Shown here piece after piece: positions 8,375 to 16,913 of a stretch of 64,000 nt of DNA; the stretch's first letter is position 1, and every line of letters begins with the position of its first letter. Origin of the DNA: Bacillus sp. 1780r2a1 (lineage in GTDB: Bacteria > Bacillota > Bacilli > Bacillales > Bacillaceae_H); assembly GCA_024134725.1 (NCBI GenBank), contig CP099863.1:2289501-2353500 (forward strand), in the 5' to 3' direction. Position numbers and translations under genes: made by a program. Below the pieces are notes generated by a model. The model did no database searches and had not been told where the DNA came from. It worked only from the letters and a program-made list of their open reading frames with translations.

Positions 8375-8846
8375 AAACGATAGCAACAAACAAACTAAAC
8401 ACGACAATTGGAGCTACAAAAAAACCAAGTACGTGCTTCCAATGATATGGGGTCTTTTTTAATGCTAACAAGCGATCCACGATAAAGAAAAAAAGCAGCA
8501 TTGGAATGAAAAAAAGTGATAAAACAAAGTGTAAAGCACCCGTAATCCACCACTTGTACTTTCCTTCCCAGCGATTTGTAATCGTTTGCGCAATTAGCTC
8601 TACCACAAAAGAGGTTAAAATAACGGCTGAGCCTACAATAAAAAAGTAGTACCCAAGTGCTAAAAAACTACCTTCTTTCTTAAACTCTCGAATAAAGTTA
8701 AGGATAGTAAAGTCAGCTGGTTTATCTGCAGGCATAATCGCTGTCACAAACGCTAAGACACTGATGGCAACAATCATAATTAGCCCTGCAATAAGCTTGC
8801 GACTAATTAAATAGCCCATCGACTTTACAGATGAGGTTTCATTCAT
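8373..8846 (-). CDS. Multi-pass membrane protein, hypothetical
   Basis: The 157-residue protein has four predicted membrane helices (LIAGLIMIVAISVLAFVTAI; GYYFFIVGSAVILTSFVVEL; ITGALHFVLSLFFIPMLLFF; VLGFFVAPIVVFSLFVAIV). No family motif is recognised. It has an AAGGAA site and its stop overlaps a terminator. It may form a loose cluster with the three small membrane-protein genes downstream. Confidence 0.6.
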   Translation of the reverse strand: MNETSSVKSMGYLISRKLIAGLIMIVAISVLAFVTAIMPADKPADFTILNFIREFKKEGSFLALGYYFFIVGSAVILTSFVVELIAQTITNRWEGKYKWWITGALHFVLSLFFIPMLLFFFIVDRLLALKKTPYHWKHVLGFFVAPIVVFSLFVAIV

Positions 8847-8937
8847 ATATTCGTTCCTTCCTTATGTATCTTCTCTACTTTTAGTAAGTAGCAACAATAA
8901 TTTACTAAAAGTGTATGAAACAACCTGTCAAAAGTCA

Positions 8938-8978
8938 ATGAAAAACGTCCTATCCACCAGGAATAGAACGTTTTTCAT
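8938..8978 (-). terminator. Terminator after MFS gene
   Basis: Arms ATGAAAAACGT and ACGTTTTTCAT, extended by CTAT/ATAG around one mismatch, lie just 3' of the MFS stop at 8985. Confidence 0.8.
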
Positions 8979-8984
8979 CCTTTT

Positions 8985-10190
8985 TCACTTCTCAATAACT
9001 GGATTTGGCTGAACTACTCGCTTTCCTACCGTTAACGATAAGACGAAACAAACGAATAAAACGATAGCCGCTGCTGCATATGGAAAGTTGATATCAATAT
9101 CAAATAAAATCCCAGCAACAAGAGGCCCCGCGATGTTTCCTAAGCTGGTGTAAGCAGAATTTAAGCCGGCTACGTAGCCCTGCTGTTCTTGAGCAAGTTT
9201 TGACATTTGTGTACTAATAGCTGGTCGCAAAATATCGATTGCTAAAAACAGCGTAAACGTTACGACAACAATTAGCCAGTATGCATGCGTGAACAAAGTT
9301 AAAAGTACGAATAAGCCCGCTACGAACAGACAGGTTGAAATAACCTTTTTCTCGCCGAATTTATTAATAATCCAACCAAAGATAGTGAGCTGAACAACTG
9401 CTCCTGCAATGGAGCCAAATGTGATAATAAAGGCTATATCTTTTGGCGTAAACCCAAATTTCTGATCTACAAACAAGCCAAACACCGTCTCATAATTCGC
9501 TAAGCCAAACGATGCAACAAATACAATAATTAAGCTTAAAAAGTACGGTTCCTTATAAGAGTTGCGTAACTGTGTAAATAAGCTCTGTTTTTCCGTTTGA
9601 AGTGGATCAGCCTTTACGCGTTCTTCCATCGGTGATTCAGGGAGAACAAATAGTGTAAGTAAAGCTGCGAAAGCCCCCGCAACCGCCGCTGAGTAAAACG
9701 GTACTCGCATACCAAATTCAGCAATGAATCCACCGATTCCAGGGCCAATGATGAAGCCAGTTGTGATGGCTGCATTGATGTATCCCATTCCTGTTGCCCG
9801 CTCTTTTGGAGTTGTAATATCAGCTGTATACGCCATAACAGCTGGCATAATTAATGCAGCGCTAATCCCCCCCAGCATACGAGCGCCAAACAATAGTGCA
9901 GGTGCATTTGCAATTCCAAATAGCCACTCTGACACAGCAAAGATTACCATGCCGATCACAATCATTTTTTTACGACCAAAAGAATCGGATAATCTACCTG
10001 CAACAGGTGAGAAGATAAGCTGTGTTAACGAAAATGCAGCGACAAGCATTCCGACAATACTTCCGCTAATTTGTAGCTCAATCATATAGGTTGGCATAAT
10101 AGGAATCACAAGACCTATTCCCATAAACACCAAAAAGATGTTAAGCATTAAGAGTAGCATAGCCCCTTTATTTCTTAACAGTAATGACAT
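8985..10190 (-). CDS. MFS drug-efflux transporter (12 TM, Bmr/TetA-like)
   Basis: The 401-residue protein has 12 hydrophobic segments. Typical MFS motifs are the loop 2-3 motif AGRLSDSFGRKKM (motif A) and the TM5 motif FIIGPGIGGFIAEFG (motif C of drug:proton antiporters). Members export hydrophobic drugs in exchange for protons. The tetR gene lies immediately upstream on the same strand, suggesting ligand-induced efflux. The start follows GGAGGG. Substrate unknown. Confidence 0.85.
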   Translation of the reverse strand: MSLLLRNKGAMLLLMLNIFLVFMGIGLVIPIMPTYMIELQISGSIVGMLVAAFSLTQLIFSPVAGRLSDSFGRKKMIVIGMVIFAVSEWLFGIANAPALLFGARMLGGISAALIMPAVMAYTADITTPKERATGMGYINAAITTGFIIGPGIGGFIAEFGMRVPFYSAAVAGAFAALLTLFVLPESPMEERVKADPLQTEKQSLFTQLRNSYKEPYFLSLIIVFVASFGLANYETVFGLFVDQKFGFTPKDIAFIITFGSIAGAVVQLTIFGWIINKFGEKKVISTCLFVAGLFVLLTLFTHAYWLIVVVTFTLFLAIDILRPAISTQMSKLAQEQQGYVAGLNSAYTSLGNIAGPLVAGILFDIDINFPYAAAAIVLFVCFVLSLTVGKRVVQPNPVIEK

Positions 10191-10326
10191 AAATAACCCT
10201 CCAACTTTCTCTTGTGTTCTCTATAAAACACGAAAACTATTTTTGTTTTTTTAGTTTTTTTAGCCGATAAAAGAGACTGACTTCACAAAATAAAAGGTCT
10301 GTCAGACTCTGTCACATGCGCTCTAT

Positions 10327-10896
10327 TTAAAATGTTGATTTGACCTTACTTGTTAAAAGGCCGTGCAATAACATATCAACAATCGTATCGAGCGCATCTG
10401 ATACGGTTAGTCGATTTTCTAAAAAGAAACTTCGATCTAAGGTCGAATTTACAGCATCAATAATTACCTTCATCATTAAATCAAGGTTTCGATTTACAAT
10501 AATCCCTTCTTCTATTCCTTGCTTCATTAGCTCTCTCAGTGAGTCCCACTGGTTCAAAGCAACGTTCAGCTGTTCCCACTGTGCCGGGTAATAGCGCTTC
10601 ATTTGTTCAATGATACGCAAGTCATAGAAGTCATTATACTCTGGAATAACGGTAATCACTCGCTTGATTTTGTCCACTAAAGATAGATTTTCATTATTCA
10701 TAATCGCTTCGGTCTTCTGATCAAAATCCTGTAGCGTTTGAGTGATAATGGTATCTAAAATCTCTACTTTGGACGAGAAATGTTCATACAGCGTCCGTTT
10801 ACTAATGCCTAGCCTTTTGGCTAAGTCATCCATTGTAAATTTCATTCCTTTATGATGAATTTCTTCGATAAATGCCTGCATAATTCGATCTTTCAT
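10327..10896 (-). CDS. TetR/AcrR-family transcriptional regulator
   Basis: The protein of about 189 residues has an N-terminal helix-turn-helix (FTMDDLAKRLGISKRTLYEH-type, about residues 15-45) and an all-helical ligand-binding domain. A longer frame starts at 10923, but CGAGGAGG lies 8 bases before the ATG at 10896 (MKDRIMQAF). It sits upstream of the MFS gene and probably represses both. AT-rich stretches with shared AAAACTAAAAA words occur upstream of both genes, but no convincing operator could be defined. Confidence 0.85.
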   Translation of the reverse strand: MKDRIMQAFIEEIHHKGMKFTMDDLAKRLGISKRTLYEHFSSKVEILDTIITQTLQDFDQKTEAIMNNENLSLVDKIKRVITVIPEYNDFYDLRIIEQMKRYYPAQWEQLNVALNQWDSLRELMKQGIEEGIIVNRNLDLMMKVIIDAVNSTLDRSFFLENRLTVSDALDTIVDMLLHGLLTSKVKSTF

Positions 10897-10985
10897 TATC
10901 AGTCCTCCTCGTGATAAACTCATAAAACATTTTTAGTTTTTCTATTTTATCATTCTATCGCACTTCTTATATAAGTACAAGAAAA

Positions 10986-11017
10986 AAACCCACTCGCTAA
11001 CATAAGCAAGCAGGTTT
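10986..11017 (-). terminator. Terminator after YeeE/YedE gene
   Basis: 13-bp arms AAACCCACTCGCT/AGCAAGCAGGTTT pair on the minus strand with G-T wobbles, followed by seven T residues. Confidence 0.75.
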
Positions 11018-11021
11018 CCTC

Positions 11022-12278
11022 TCAACAAATCGAATCATTTGGTTTTGGGTTCTTTAATCCGAACAATGGTCGGATAAACAGAGCTAGCGTTGTTCCTAGC
11101 ATTGCCATAACCATCCATACCCAGCCGTGTAAGCTAAACGATGCAATTCCGCCAAAGTAAGCACCAATATTACAACCAAATGCTAAGCGAGAACCATAGC
11201 CCATTAATAAGCCACCTACAACTGCTGCTCCTGCAACTCCTGGCTTAATTTTACCAGGCTTAAACGTTCCTTGAGCCGCTGCTGAGATAAATGCACCTAA
11301 AATAATGCCAAAGTTCATTACGCTTGTTGAATCGGCAAGAACCGTTTGCGTTAATGCTTGACCATTTGCTCCTTGGAAATAACCCCAAGTCGAAACATCA
11401 ATCCCTGTTGCCATTAACGCTTTACCACCCCATAAAGCAAATGCTGACGTAATGCCCCAAGGATTACCGCGTACTGTTAGCGTTAGAGCATTTAAAAGCG
11501 CTAAAACGATTGCTGCCGCAAATAATGGCCAAGAACCACGAATAACTTTTTTCCATCCTGTTGTTGTCGGAAGCTGTTTCATCATTGGCGGATTTTTCTT
11601 TTTAGCAATTTGAACTGTAATCCAGTAAATAACTGCAAATGCTACCATTTGAACAGCCCACGCGCCAAAATAACCAAGATTAGTTGATTCAGCTAACGAA
11701 ATTGGTTGGAATGACGGCATGTCCTCCATCCAAAACGTGAAGTGATACGCGGCAAGCAATGAACCTGCAATAAATGAAACGAGTGTAATGATCATAGAAG
11801 ACGAACCGCCACCGAGGTTATAGAGGGTACCGGACGCACATCCGTTTCCTAACTGCATTCCAATTCCGAATAAGAATGCTCCTACAACCACACTCACGCC
11901 TACTGGTGACACATAACCCGCTGGTGTTGTACCTGTAAAGCTAAATCCGGTACTTAAAATAATAGCAAATAGCGTTGAAGCTACCGCTAGCATAAGCATA
12001 TGTGCCTGTAGGCCTTGTACATTTCCGACCGACATTAATCGTCTAAACGCTGAAGTAAAACCGAATCGTGCATATAGTAACGTCGCGCCAAGAGCGAGAC
12101 CGATAATAAATAATACACCTTGCGTCCAATTTGTTGTATTGACAATCGCTGTTAGTAATATCACCGAAATTAAAATTCCGACAATAACTAACGGCTTTTG
12201 CATTGGACTAAGCTCCGTAACAACCGTTGTGCGAGCTGAATTAGTATGCTTAGAAGTTTGCACAGTTGTTGATGTCAC
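11022..12278 (-). CDS. YeeE/YedE-family sulfur-compound transporter
   Basis: The protein of about 418 residues is strongly hydrophobic. Two conserved cysteine loops occur, GNGCASGTLYNLGGGS (about residue 150) and FGCNIGAYFGGIAS (about 380), the hallmark of YeeE/YedE proteins that pass thiosulfate or related sulfur compounds through the membrane (TsuA type). An upstream in-frame ATG exists at 12338, but GAGGTG lies in front of a GTG at 12278 (VTSTTVQTSK). No TusA/SirA-like partner gene is adjacent. It is the first of several sulfur-handling genes in this window. Confidence 0.8.
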   Translation of the reverse strand: MTSTTVQTSKHTNSARTTVVTELSPMQKPLVIVGILISVILLTAIVNTTNWTQGVLFIIGLALGATLLYARFGFTSAFRRLMSVGNVQGLQAHMLMLAVASTLFAIILSTGFSFTGTTPAGYVSPVGVSVVVGAFLFGIGMQLGNGCASGTLYNLGGGSSSMIITLVSFIAGSLLAAYHFTFWMEDMPSFQPISLAESTNLGYFGAWAVQMVAFAVIYWITVQIAKKKNPPMMKQLPTTTGWKKVIRGSWPLFAAAIVLALLNALTLTVRGNPWGITSAFALWGGKALMATGIDVSTWGYFQGANGQALTQTVLADSTSVMNFGIILGAFISAAAQGTFKPGKIKPGVAGAAVVGGLLMGYGSRLAFGCNIGAYFGGIASFSLHGWVWMVMAMLGTTLALFIRPLFGLKNPKPNDSIC

Positions 12279-12430
12279 GATATACACCTCATATCTTATA
12301 GATTTAGTAAGAATTAAACTTTTTTTATCGTACAACACATTTTCTATCCTGTAAACCTCTTTGCTCTCTTTTCATCGAAAGAGTTGATTTTCAACGCTTT
12401 ATCCGTTACTTTTAACATTAGGTGATAAAA

Positions 12431-12646
12431 GTGAAAGTAGAAAAGTTGAAAAAAACGCTAAAAACTGTAGGTGTTGTAATTTTTGTTTTAATGTTTATTG
12501 TGAACTTAATTATTACTAAAGGAGCTATTGTGGATACGTTGATTCGCATGTCCTCCCTTATCATTCTCTTGCCTATCTTTTTATTTTTCGTCTATCAGAT
12601 GGGCAAAACACACTACAAACGTTTGGAACAAGAAGAAAACGAGTAG
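12431..12646 (+). CDS. Small two-helix membrane protein, hypothetical
   Basis: The 71-residue protein begins at a GTG at 12431 preceded by AGGTGAT. The GTG at 12422 overlaps that site and is less likely. It has two hydrophobic helices (VGVVIFVLMFIVNLII and LIILLPIFLFFVYQMG) and charged ends. It is divergent from the YeeE/YedE gene and followed by a perfect palindromic terminator. No family recognised. Confidence 0.6.
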   Translation: MKVEKLKKTLKTVGVVIFVLMFIVNLIITKGAIVDTLIRMSSLIILLPIFLFFVYQMGKTHYKRLEQEENE

Positions 12647-12664
12647 GGAATTCCCTACTCGTTT
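12637..12664 (+). terminator. Perfect 28-bp palindromic terminator
   Basis: AAACGAGTAGGGAA/TTCCCTACTCGTTT with no spacer, overlapping the stop codon of the small membrane protein and followed by TATTATT. Confidence 0.7.
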
Positions 12665-12944
12665 ATTATTAAATCGAATAATACACTTTTCCTGAAAGCT
12701 GTGGTAGCCAATCACCGTGCTCTTCAATTGTTAAGAGCTGCTAACTGCTGTGATAGATCTGAGGTATAACCTGGAACAATGCGCTGCAATCAACAATGCA
12801 TAGGACTTCTACGCACGCTTTTTGCGGCAAGTTGCTAATTAGACCACCTGTGTTTAATACGTTATCTGTCAATACAACGGAAGCATGCGCTCCAGGTTTT
12901 TTAATCTCTTTTTTATGCTTTTTTCTTTCAATTATACTGTTTAT
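12665..12944. other. Stretch with a decayed coding fragment on the minus strand
   Basis: No intact gene. On the minus strand, short segments read as GAHASVVLTDNVLNTGG and EEHGDWLPQLSGKVYY, interrupted by stops and frame changes. They look like eroded protein-coding sequence, but I do not recognise the family. Confidence 0.4.
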
Positions 12945-13057
12945 GCACCGCTAGCCATCCGATTCATTGTTAAACCACTGCTATCTCGAATTACTAATTT
13001 TGTAGGTACCGTCACCTTTAGCGGAATCTTGCGCCCATTCATTTGTTCCATTAATTT
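12945..13057 (-). pseudogene. C-terminal remnant of a LacI-family regulator
   Basis: Immediately after the NCS1 permease stop codon the minus strand reads LMEQMNGRKIPLKVTVPT and then KLVIRDSSGL before a stop. This is the typical C-terminal end of LacI/GalR regulators, where a conserved R-D-S follows a hydrophobic strand. The rest of the gene (DNA-binding and most of the ligand domain) is missing, so a deletion probably joined this end to the permease gene. It has no start of its own. Confidence 0.65.
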
Positions 13058-14431
13058 CTAGCTTGCTTCTTCACGTTTTAATGGTGCTGATTGACGGAAT
13101 GTTTGATTCAATCCGTCTCTTACGTACTGCTCATGTTTCATGATCCATGTTTTCATTAACACAACATACACAAGGGCTGCAGGGATTAAACCTAAGAACC
13201 ACGAAAGATCTACGTTAATAAATGCAAGAGATGTACCAACAATGGTGGCGATGATGGCAGCAGGGTTCCATCCTTTAAATGCTGCAAATAGCTTGCCTTC
13301 ATATAGAGGAGCGACATTGTAATTACCTTTATGAATCAAGTAAAAATCCGCTACCATAATCGCAAAAATCGGACCTAAGAAAGCAGAAACCACTGCGATA
13401 AATGTTAAGAATAATGAATCAGTCATGATAAACCATGGACATGTTACTACGCCTAGTATTCCAACAATCACGCATGCTTTTTCCCATGAAATTTTAAATA
13501 TATCCATTGCCACAAGTACTGGAGGCATAATATTAGCTACTAAGTTTGTAGTGACTTGAGCTAGAGCAATAAAGATTAACACAATTATACTGGCTGCTAC
13601 ATTCGAAATATGATTTGAGATAATATCAACAGGATTCCAGACGCCAACGGCCGCTGCTCCTAAAATTCCAACGAACGGGAGTAAAATCATAGGTGGAACG
13701 ATTCCAACAACATGAGCTCCTACAAACGTACCCGCTGTAGATTTACGCGGAAAGTAGCGAGTGTAATCTGAAATATTAATGAGCAATGCAGCAAATTGAC
13801 CAATTAACACTGTCATCGCCAGCCAAAATGGAATTCCCCAGGAGCCTTCAGTGTTAGCAACTTTCTCAACTTCGAATCCAAAGGTTGATAAAAAGAGAAA
13901 AATCAGGTACACAATGCCCAGCATAATAATGACAGACCCTACAATTTCAATCCACTTAATCGATTGAATGCCTTTTGCTGATAGAAAAATTTGGAGCGCT
14001 TGAAATGCGAAAAACCAAACCCAAACGTTATCAAAACCGATCAGTCCCATAAACACTTGATTCAGCGCTTGCGCTCCCAGCCAGGATTGGACTCCATACC
14101 AGAATAACGCAGGGACCGCTCTCATTAATGCTGGAATTCGAGAGCCTACCGGACCAAAAGAAGACCTCAGCTGAACAACCATAGGAATCCCGTGTTTCCA
14201 TCCTACTCGTCCATTTAGCGCAAATAACAATGCAGCGAGAATATTCGCTAAAATTAAAGCGATAAAAGCTTGAGTTAAATTCAGCTTTCCAAAAGGTGGA
14301 ATTAAACTTGACCCTAACATAAATGAACCAACCATTACGGCATCTCCCCACCACATTGCTACATATGCTTTTGGACCTAAAATTCGATATTTCTCATGCG
14401 CAATCGGACGCAAATCAGCGTTTTGTTCCAT
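13058..14431 (-). CDS. NCS1-family nucleobase/hydantoin permease
   Basis: The 457-residue protein has about 12 membrane helices. The N-terminal segment AMWWGDAVMVGSFMLGSSL and the following GWKHGIPMVVQLRSSFGPVG are characteristic of NCS1 transporters (CodB/PucI/hydantoin type), which import cytosine, purines, allantoin or hydantoins with Na+ or H+. A helix with NISDYTRYFPR is also typical of the family. No catabolic enzymes are next to it; instead decayed fragments follow, so the pathway it once served may be lost. An inverted repeat lies upstream. Substrate uncertain. Confidence 0.85.
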   Translation of the reverse strand: MEQNADLRPIAHEKYRILGPKAYVAMWWGDAVMVGSFMLGSSLIPPFGKLNLTQAFIALILANILAALLFALNGRVGWKHGIPMVVQLRSSFGPVGSRIPALMRAVPALFWYGVQSWLGAQALNQVFMGLIGFDNVWVWFFAFQALQIFLSAKGIQSIKWIEIVGSVIIMLGIVYLIFLFLSTFGFEVEKVANTEGSWGIPFWLAMTVLIGQFAALLINISDYTRYFPRKSTAGTFVGAHVVGIVPPMILLPFVGILGAAAVGVWNPVDIISNHISNVAASIIVLIFIALAQVTTNLVANIMPPVLVAMDIFKISWEKACVIVGILGVVTCPWFIMTDSLFLTFIAVVSAFLGPIFAIMVADFYLIHKGNYNVAPLYEGKLFAAFKGWNPAAIIATIVGTSLAFINVDLSWFLGLIPAALVYVVLMKTWIMKHEQYVRDGLNQTFRQSAPLKREEAS

Positions 14432-14462
14432 TTGTTACTCATCCCCCTAAACCTAACTTTTC

Positions 14463-14481
14463 ATGTTATAAAACATAACAT
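14463..14481. promoter_or_regulatory. Inverted repeat upstream of NCS1 permease (candidate operator)
   Basis: Perfect repeat ATGTTAT-AAAAC-ATAACAT, about 32 bp before the permease start. The binding protein is unknown. Confidence 0.5.
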
Positions 14482-14637
14482 TTAGTTTTTTTTAGTTTAC
14501 AGGATGCTTAGTGTTAATTCATTAGAAAAAGAGTGAATTTTCAGTTTTTTATTTGTATATTTTCAACAAAAGAACTGCTAAATTTAATGTACATAATGAC
14601 TTTGCTGAAGGCGTGTTCGGGTTCAATAATTGTACAA

Positions 14638-14664
14638 AAAAGCCGTTATAGCATAACGGCTTTT
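14638..14664 (-). terminator. Terminator after M23 peptidase gene
   Basis: 12-bp perfect arms AAAAGCCGTTAT/ATAACGGCTTTT with a 3-base loop. T-run on the minus strand. Confidence 0.85.
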
Positions 14665-14710
14665 CCAAACAATTATTATAAATAAACACGTTCGATTGTT
14701 CTGTTCGCTT

Positions 14711-15592
14711 TCAACTGAAAGTTGGAATGACGTAGTCGCCACGAATTGGTTCTATACCGTTTGTAAACTGAATTTGCAGCGACTCACTTGTAAAGAGATG
14801 ATGATCATTCATAACCTGAAAGTGGATGTGAGGCTCTGTTGAATTACCTGAGTTTCCACAGCTTCCAATCCACTTTCCTTCATAAACAAAATCTCCTTCT
14901 TTTACTAAAATGCTTCCTTGCTTAAAGTGGGCTAATAAACTATATTCGCCGTTTCCATGATCAATTATCACATAGTTCCCTGCTGGGTGTTCGGTATCCA
15001 CATCGCCGATTGGATTATCTTTTAATCCATCTACTACGGCAACGACTTTCCCTTCAGCCGGCGCCACCACCTTTTGGTTAAACGCATAATAGTCTTCTAG
15101 TTCATCACCATACTCTTTGTACGTGCTTTCATCACGCTGAATAACTAAATCATAAGCATAGCGCTGTGAGAGAACTGGATAATGATAGTTTAACAGCGCG
15201 TTCGTACCTCCCCATAGCACAAGCCACTCTTTGTTAATAGGCATTCTATATGTACGCGATGTTTTGCATATGTTCTCTTGCTGTTCAAGTAGCTGAAGTT
15301 CTAAACCAACAATTGTTCCATCACTTTCAACAAATAGGCTAATTCCTTTATGTCTCTTACTATCAACCCAGATATATTGTTGAACAGACGACGTGATGGA
15401 AAGAAGCGTTTCTAAACTATATTTCTCAACTCCTTGATTGAACTCTTCGCTCATATGTAAAAAGTCTGCAAACGGTATTTCTGACTGAAATTCTTCGCTT
15501 AATTGATGATAAATAACGGCAAACTCACCAGCTAAAAAAAACTCAGCAAACTCTTCGATTTGAAATTTTGTTTTGGTATGTTTTGGTTTCAT
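14711..15592 (-). CDS. M23-family metallopeptidase, apparently cytoplasmic or non-classically exported
   Basis: The protein of about 293 residues has a C-terminal LytM/M23 domain (about 180-280) with zinc-binding and catalytic histidines in GNYVIIDHGNGEYSLLAHF and EPHIHFQV. M23 enzymes cut peptide bridges in peptidoglycan. The N-terminal half (about 1-120) resembles the DUF3887-like helical domain found before some M23 domains in bacilli. No signal peptide is evident, which is odd for a wall enzyme. The ATG at 15592 (MKPKHTK) is preferred because AAAAGGGG lies in front of it, rather than the ATG at 15619. Confidence 0.75.
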   Translation of the reverse strand: MKPKHTKTKFQIEEFAEFFLAGEFAVIYHQLSEEFQSEIPFADFLHMSEEFNQGVEKYSLETLLSITSSVQQYIWVDSKRHKGISLFVESDGTIVGLELQLLEQQENICKTSRTYRMPINKEWLVLWGGTNALLNYHYPVLSQRYAYDLVIQRDESTYKEYGDELEDYYAFNQKVVAPAEGKVVAVVDGLKDNPIGDVDTEHPAGNYVIIDHGNGEYSLLAHFKQGSILVKEGDFVYEGKWIGSCGNSGNSTEPHIHFQVMNDHHLFTSESLQIQFTNGIEPIRGDYVIPTFS

Positions 15593-15619
15593 TACATTAT
15601 TCCCCTTTTCAACACACAT

Positions 15620-16014
15620 TGTTTATCTTTTTCTTCCTTACTTAGTAATACGAATAACAACTTTAAAAAGTTTCTTATTTTGTAAAATTTATCTATGTTT
15701 TTCCTGGTATGTTGAAACAGAGGTAAAAATAAAGACCTCATTTTACAAGTTGGCTTGACTAAAAGATCCATCGTTCCATTAGCCATTATGAAATGATATG
15801 ACGTAAATGAAACGTTCATGAAGGCTGTGCAGGCTCACCTATACGATGCAAGGTTAAACGACTTTGTTCCAGAAGAGCCAACCTTTGAAATTCAACTCCA
15901 CCAAAAGTAAATGCTGACTTTACCATACGGAATAACGAAAAATATAGATTGAATTGTTTTAAACATGGATGACAAACATGCTTTCGGGGTATTGAAATGT
16001 ATTAAATAGAAGCT
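15620..16014. other. Intergenic stretch with short decayed ORFs
   Basis: No convincing gene. On the plus strand a short frame at about 15820-15909 reads MKAVQAHLYDARLNDF and ends FEIQLHQK, which looks like the C-terminal end of a lost protein, and further fragments follow. Opposite-strand ORFs here have no family features. Confidence 0.4.
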
Positions 16015-16048
16015 GAAAGAAGCACTGGAATAACCCAGTGCTTCTTTC
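16015..16048. terminator. Strong terminator hairpin
   Basis: Perfect 14-bp arms GAAAGAAGCACTGG/CCAGTGCTTCTTTC, followed on the plus strand by GTTTTTATTT. It lies 5 bp beyond the stop of the kinase gene on the minus strand, so it probably acts in both directions. Confidence 0.8.
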
Positions 16049-16052
16049 GTTT

Positions 16053-16691
16053 TTATTTACCTTTTTTAAGCATATAGTTGTCATTTGAATTTTTAATAAC
16101 AATATCAAAGTCCTTATGAAGCTCATGCATAAATACATTATATTGAATTCTACGTTCTTGATGGGTCCTCCTTAAATAATTGAGATCCATTCCTCTTTCG
16201 AACACATCGCGTTCACTTCTCCTCACTAGCTCAGTTTCTCCATCAGTATATAAATAAATTTTCAAATCGTACAAACTCAAATCGGTAAAAGCTACGCTCA
16301 TTCCTTCTATAATATTTATCTGTTTTTTCGAAGAAATTAAGATACTCTTTGAATAGCTCGTTCCGATTGTATAAAAGTCTAAAGATTTTTTTATCATTTG
16401 AATATCTCTTTCTAAAGCATAGCGATTATGAGCTGCAGGATGACAAGCCGTCACCTTGCTCTCATGTAATCTCCCATTATATTCATAGCTCATTAGAGTG
16501 TTTTTCCTAAGTTCAGAGTCAACAATATAAGGATCCGTATTAATATAGTTGGTTTTTTCTTTTCCAAGCACATTTATGAGACTTTGAGCAAATGTTGTTT
16601 TTCCAGATGCACCGTGACCTGAGATTCCAATTATCATCTTTTCATTCTTACCCTTAATTAAGCTGGCTACGTCTCGAACAACCTGATCCAT
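16053..16691 (-). CDS. Uridine-kinase-like P-loop ATPase
   Basis: The protein of about 212 residues has a Walker A motif GISGHGASGKTTF (about residue 25), a DPY motif after strand 2 (YINTDPYIVD), a strand IINIIEGMS-like segment before the switch region, and an arginine-rich lid (VRRSERDVFERGM, then RRTHQERR). This arrangement is that of uridine kinase/phosphoribulokinase-like enzymes that phosphorylate nucleosides or small metabolites. The GTG at 16703 overlaps the GGAGG site, so the ATG at 16691 is chosen. Substrate not determinable. Confidence 0.75.
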   Translation of the reverse strand: MDQVVRDVASLIKGKNEKMIIGISGHGASGKTTFAQSLINVLGKEKTNYINTDPYIVDSELRKNTLMSYEYNGRLHESKVTACHPAAHNRYALERDIQMIKKSLDFYTIGTSYSKSILISSKKQINIIEGMSVAFTDLSLYDLKIYLYTDGETELVRRSERDVFERGMDLNYLRRTHQERRIQYNVFMHELHKDFDIVIKNSNDNYMLKKGK

Positions 16692-16795
16692 AATTTCCTC
16701 CACATTTTTTGATTTTATCCATACAAGAGTTTATCAACCTGTAAATAAAGCGCTTTCTTATTTTATCAGTATACATACTAATAAACTACAGCAAA

Positions 16796-16825
16796 AAAAG
16801 CTGAGAATATCTATTCTCAGCTTTT
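16796..16825 (-). terminator. Terminator downstream of the orphan binding-protein gene
   Basis: 13-bp arms AAAAGCTGAGAAT/ATTCTCAGCTTTT, with a T7 run on the minus strand. Confidence 0.8.
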
Positions 16826-16913
16826 CTATTGATATCTTTTTTAGCAAGTTATCTCTCTGTCATTATTTTATTAAAAATCCGCTTCTAGATATAGGCACAC
16901 GAAGGAGATTTTT

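Noticed and set aside
10197..10320. Possible TetR operator (AAAACTA ... TAGTTTT) before the MFS gene
   Set aside because: The arms are 12 bp apart in a nearly pure A/T tract and are not repeated convincingly upstream of the tetR gene.
15573..15819. Opposing short ORFs upstream of the M23 gene
   Set aside because: No ribosome binding site in the right place, low-complexity composition, and no motif; they cover the M23 promoter region.
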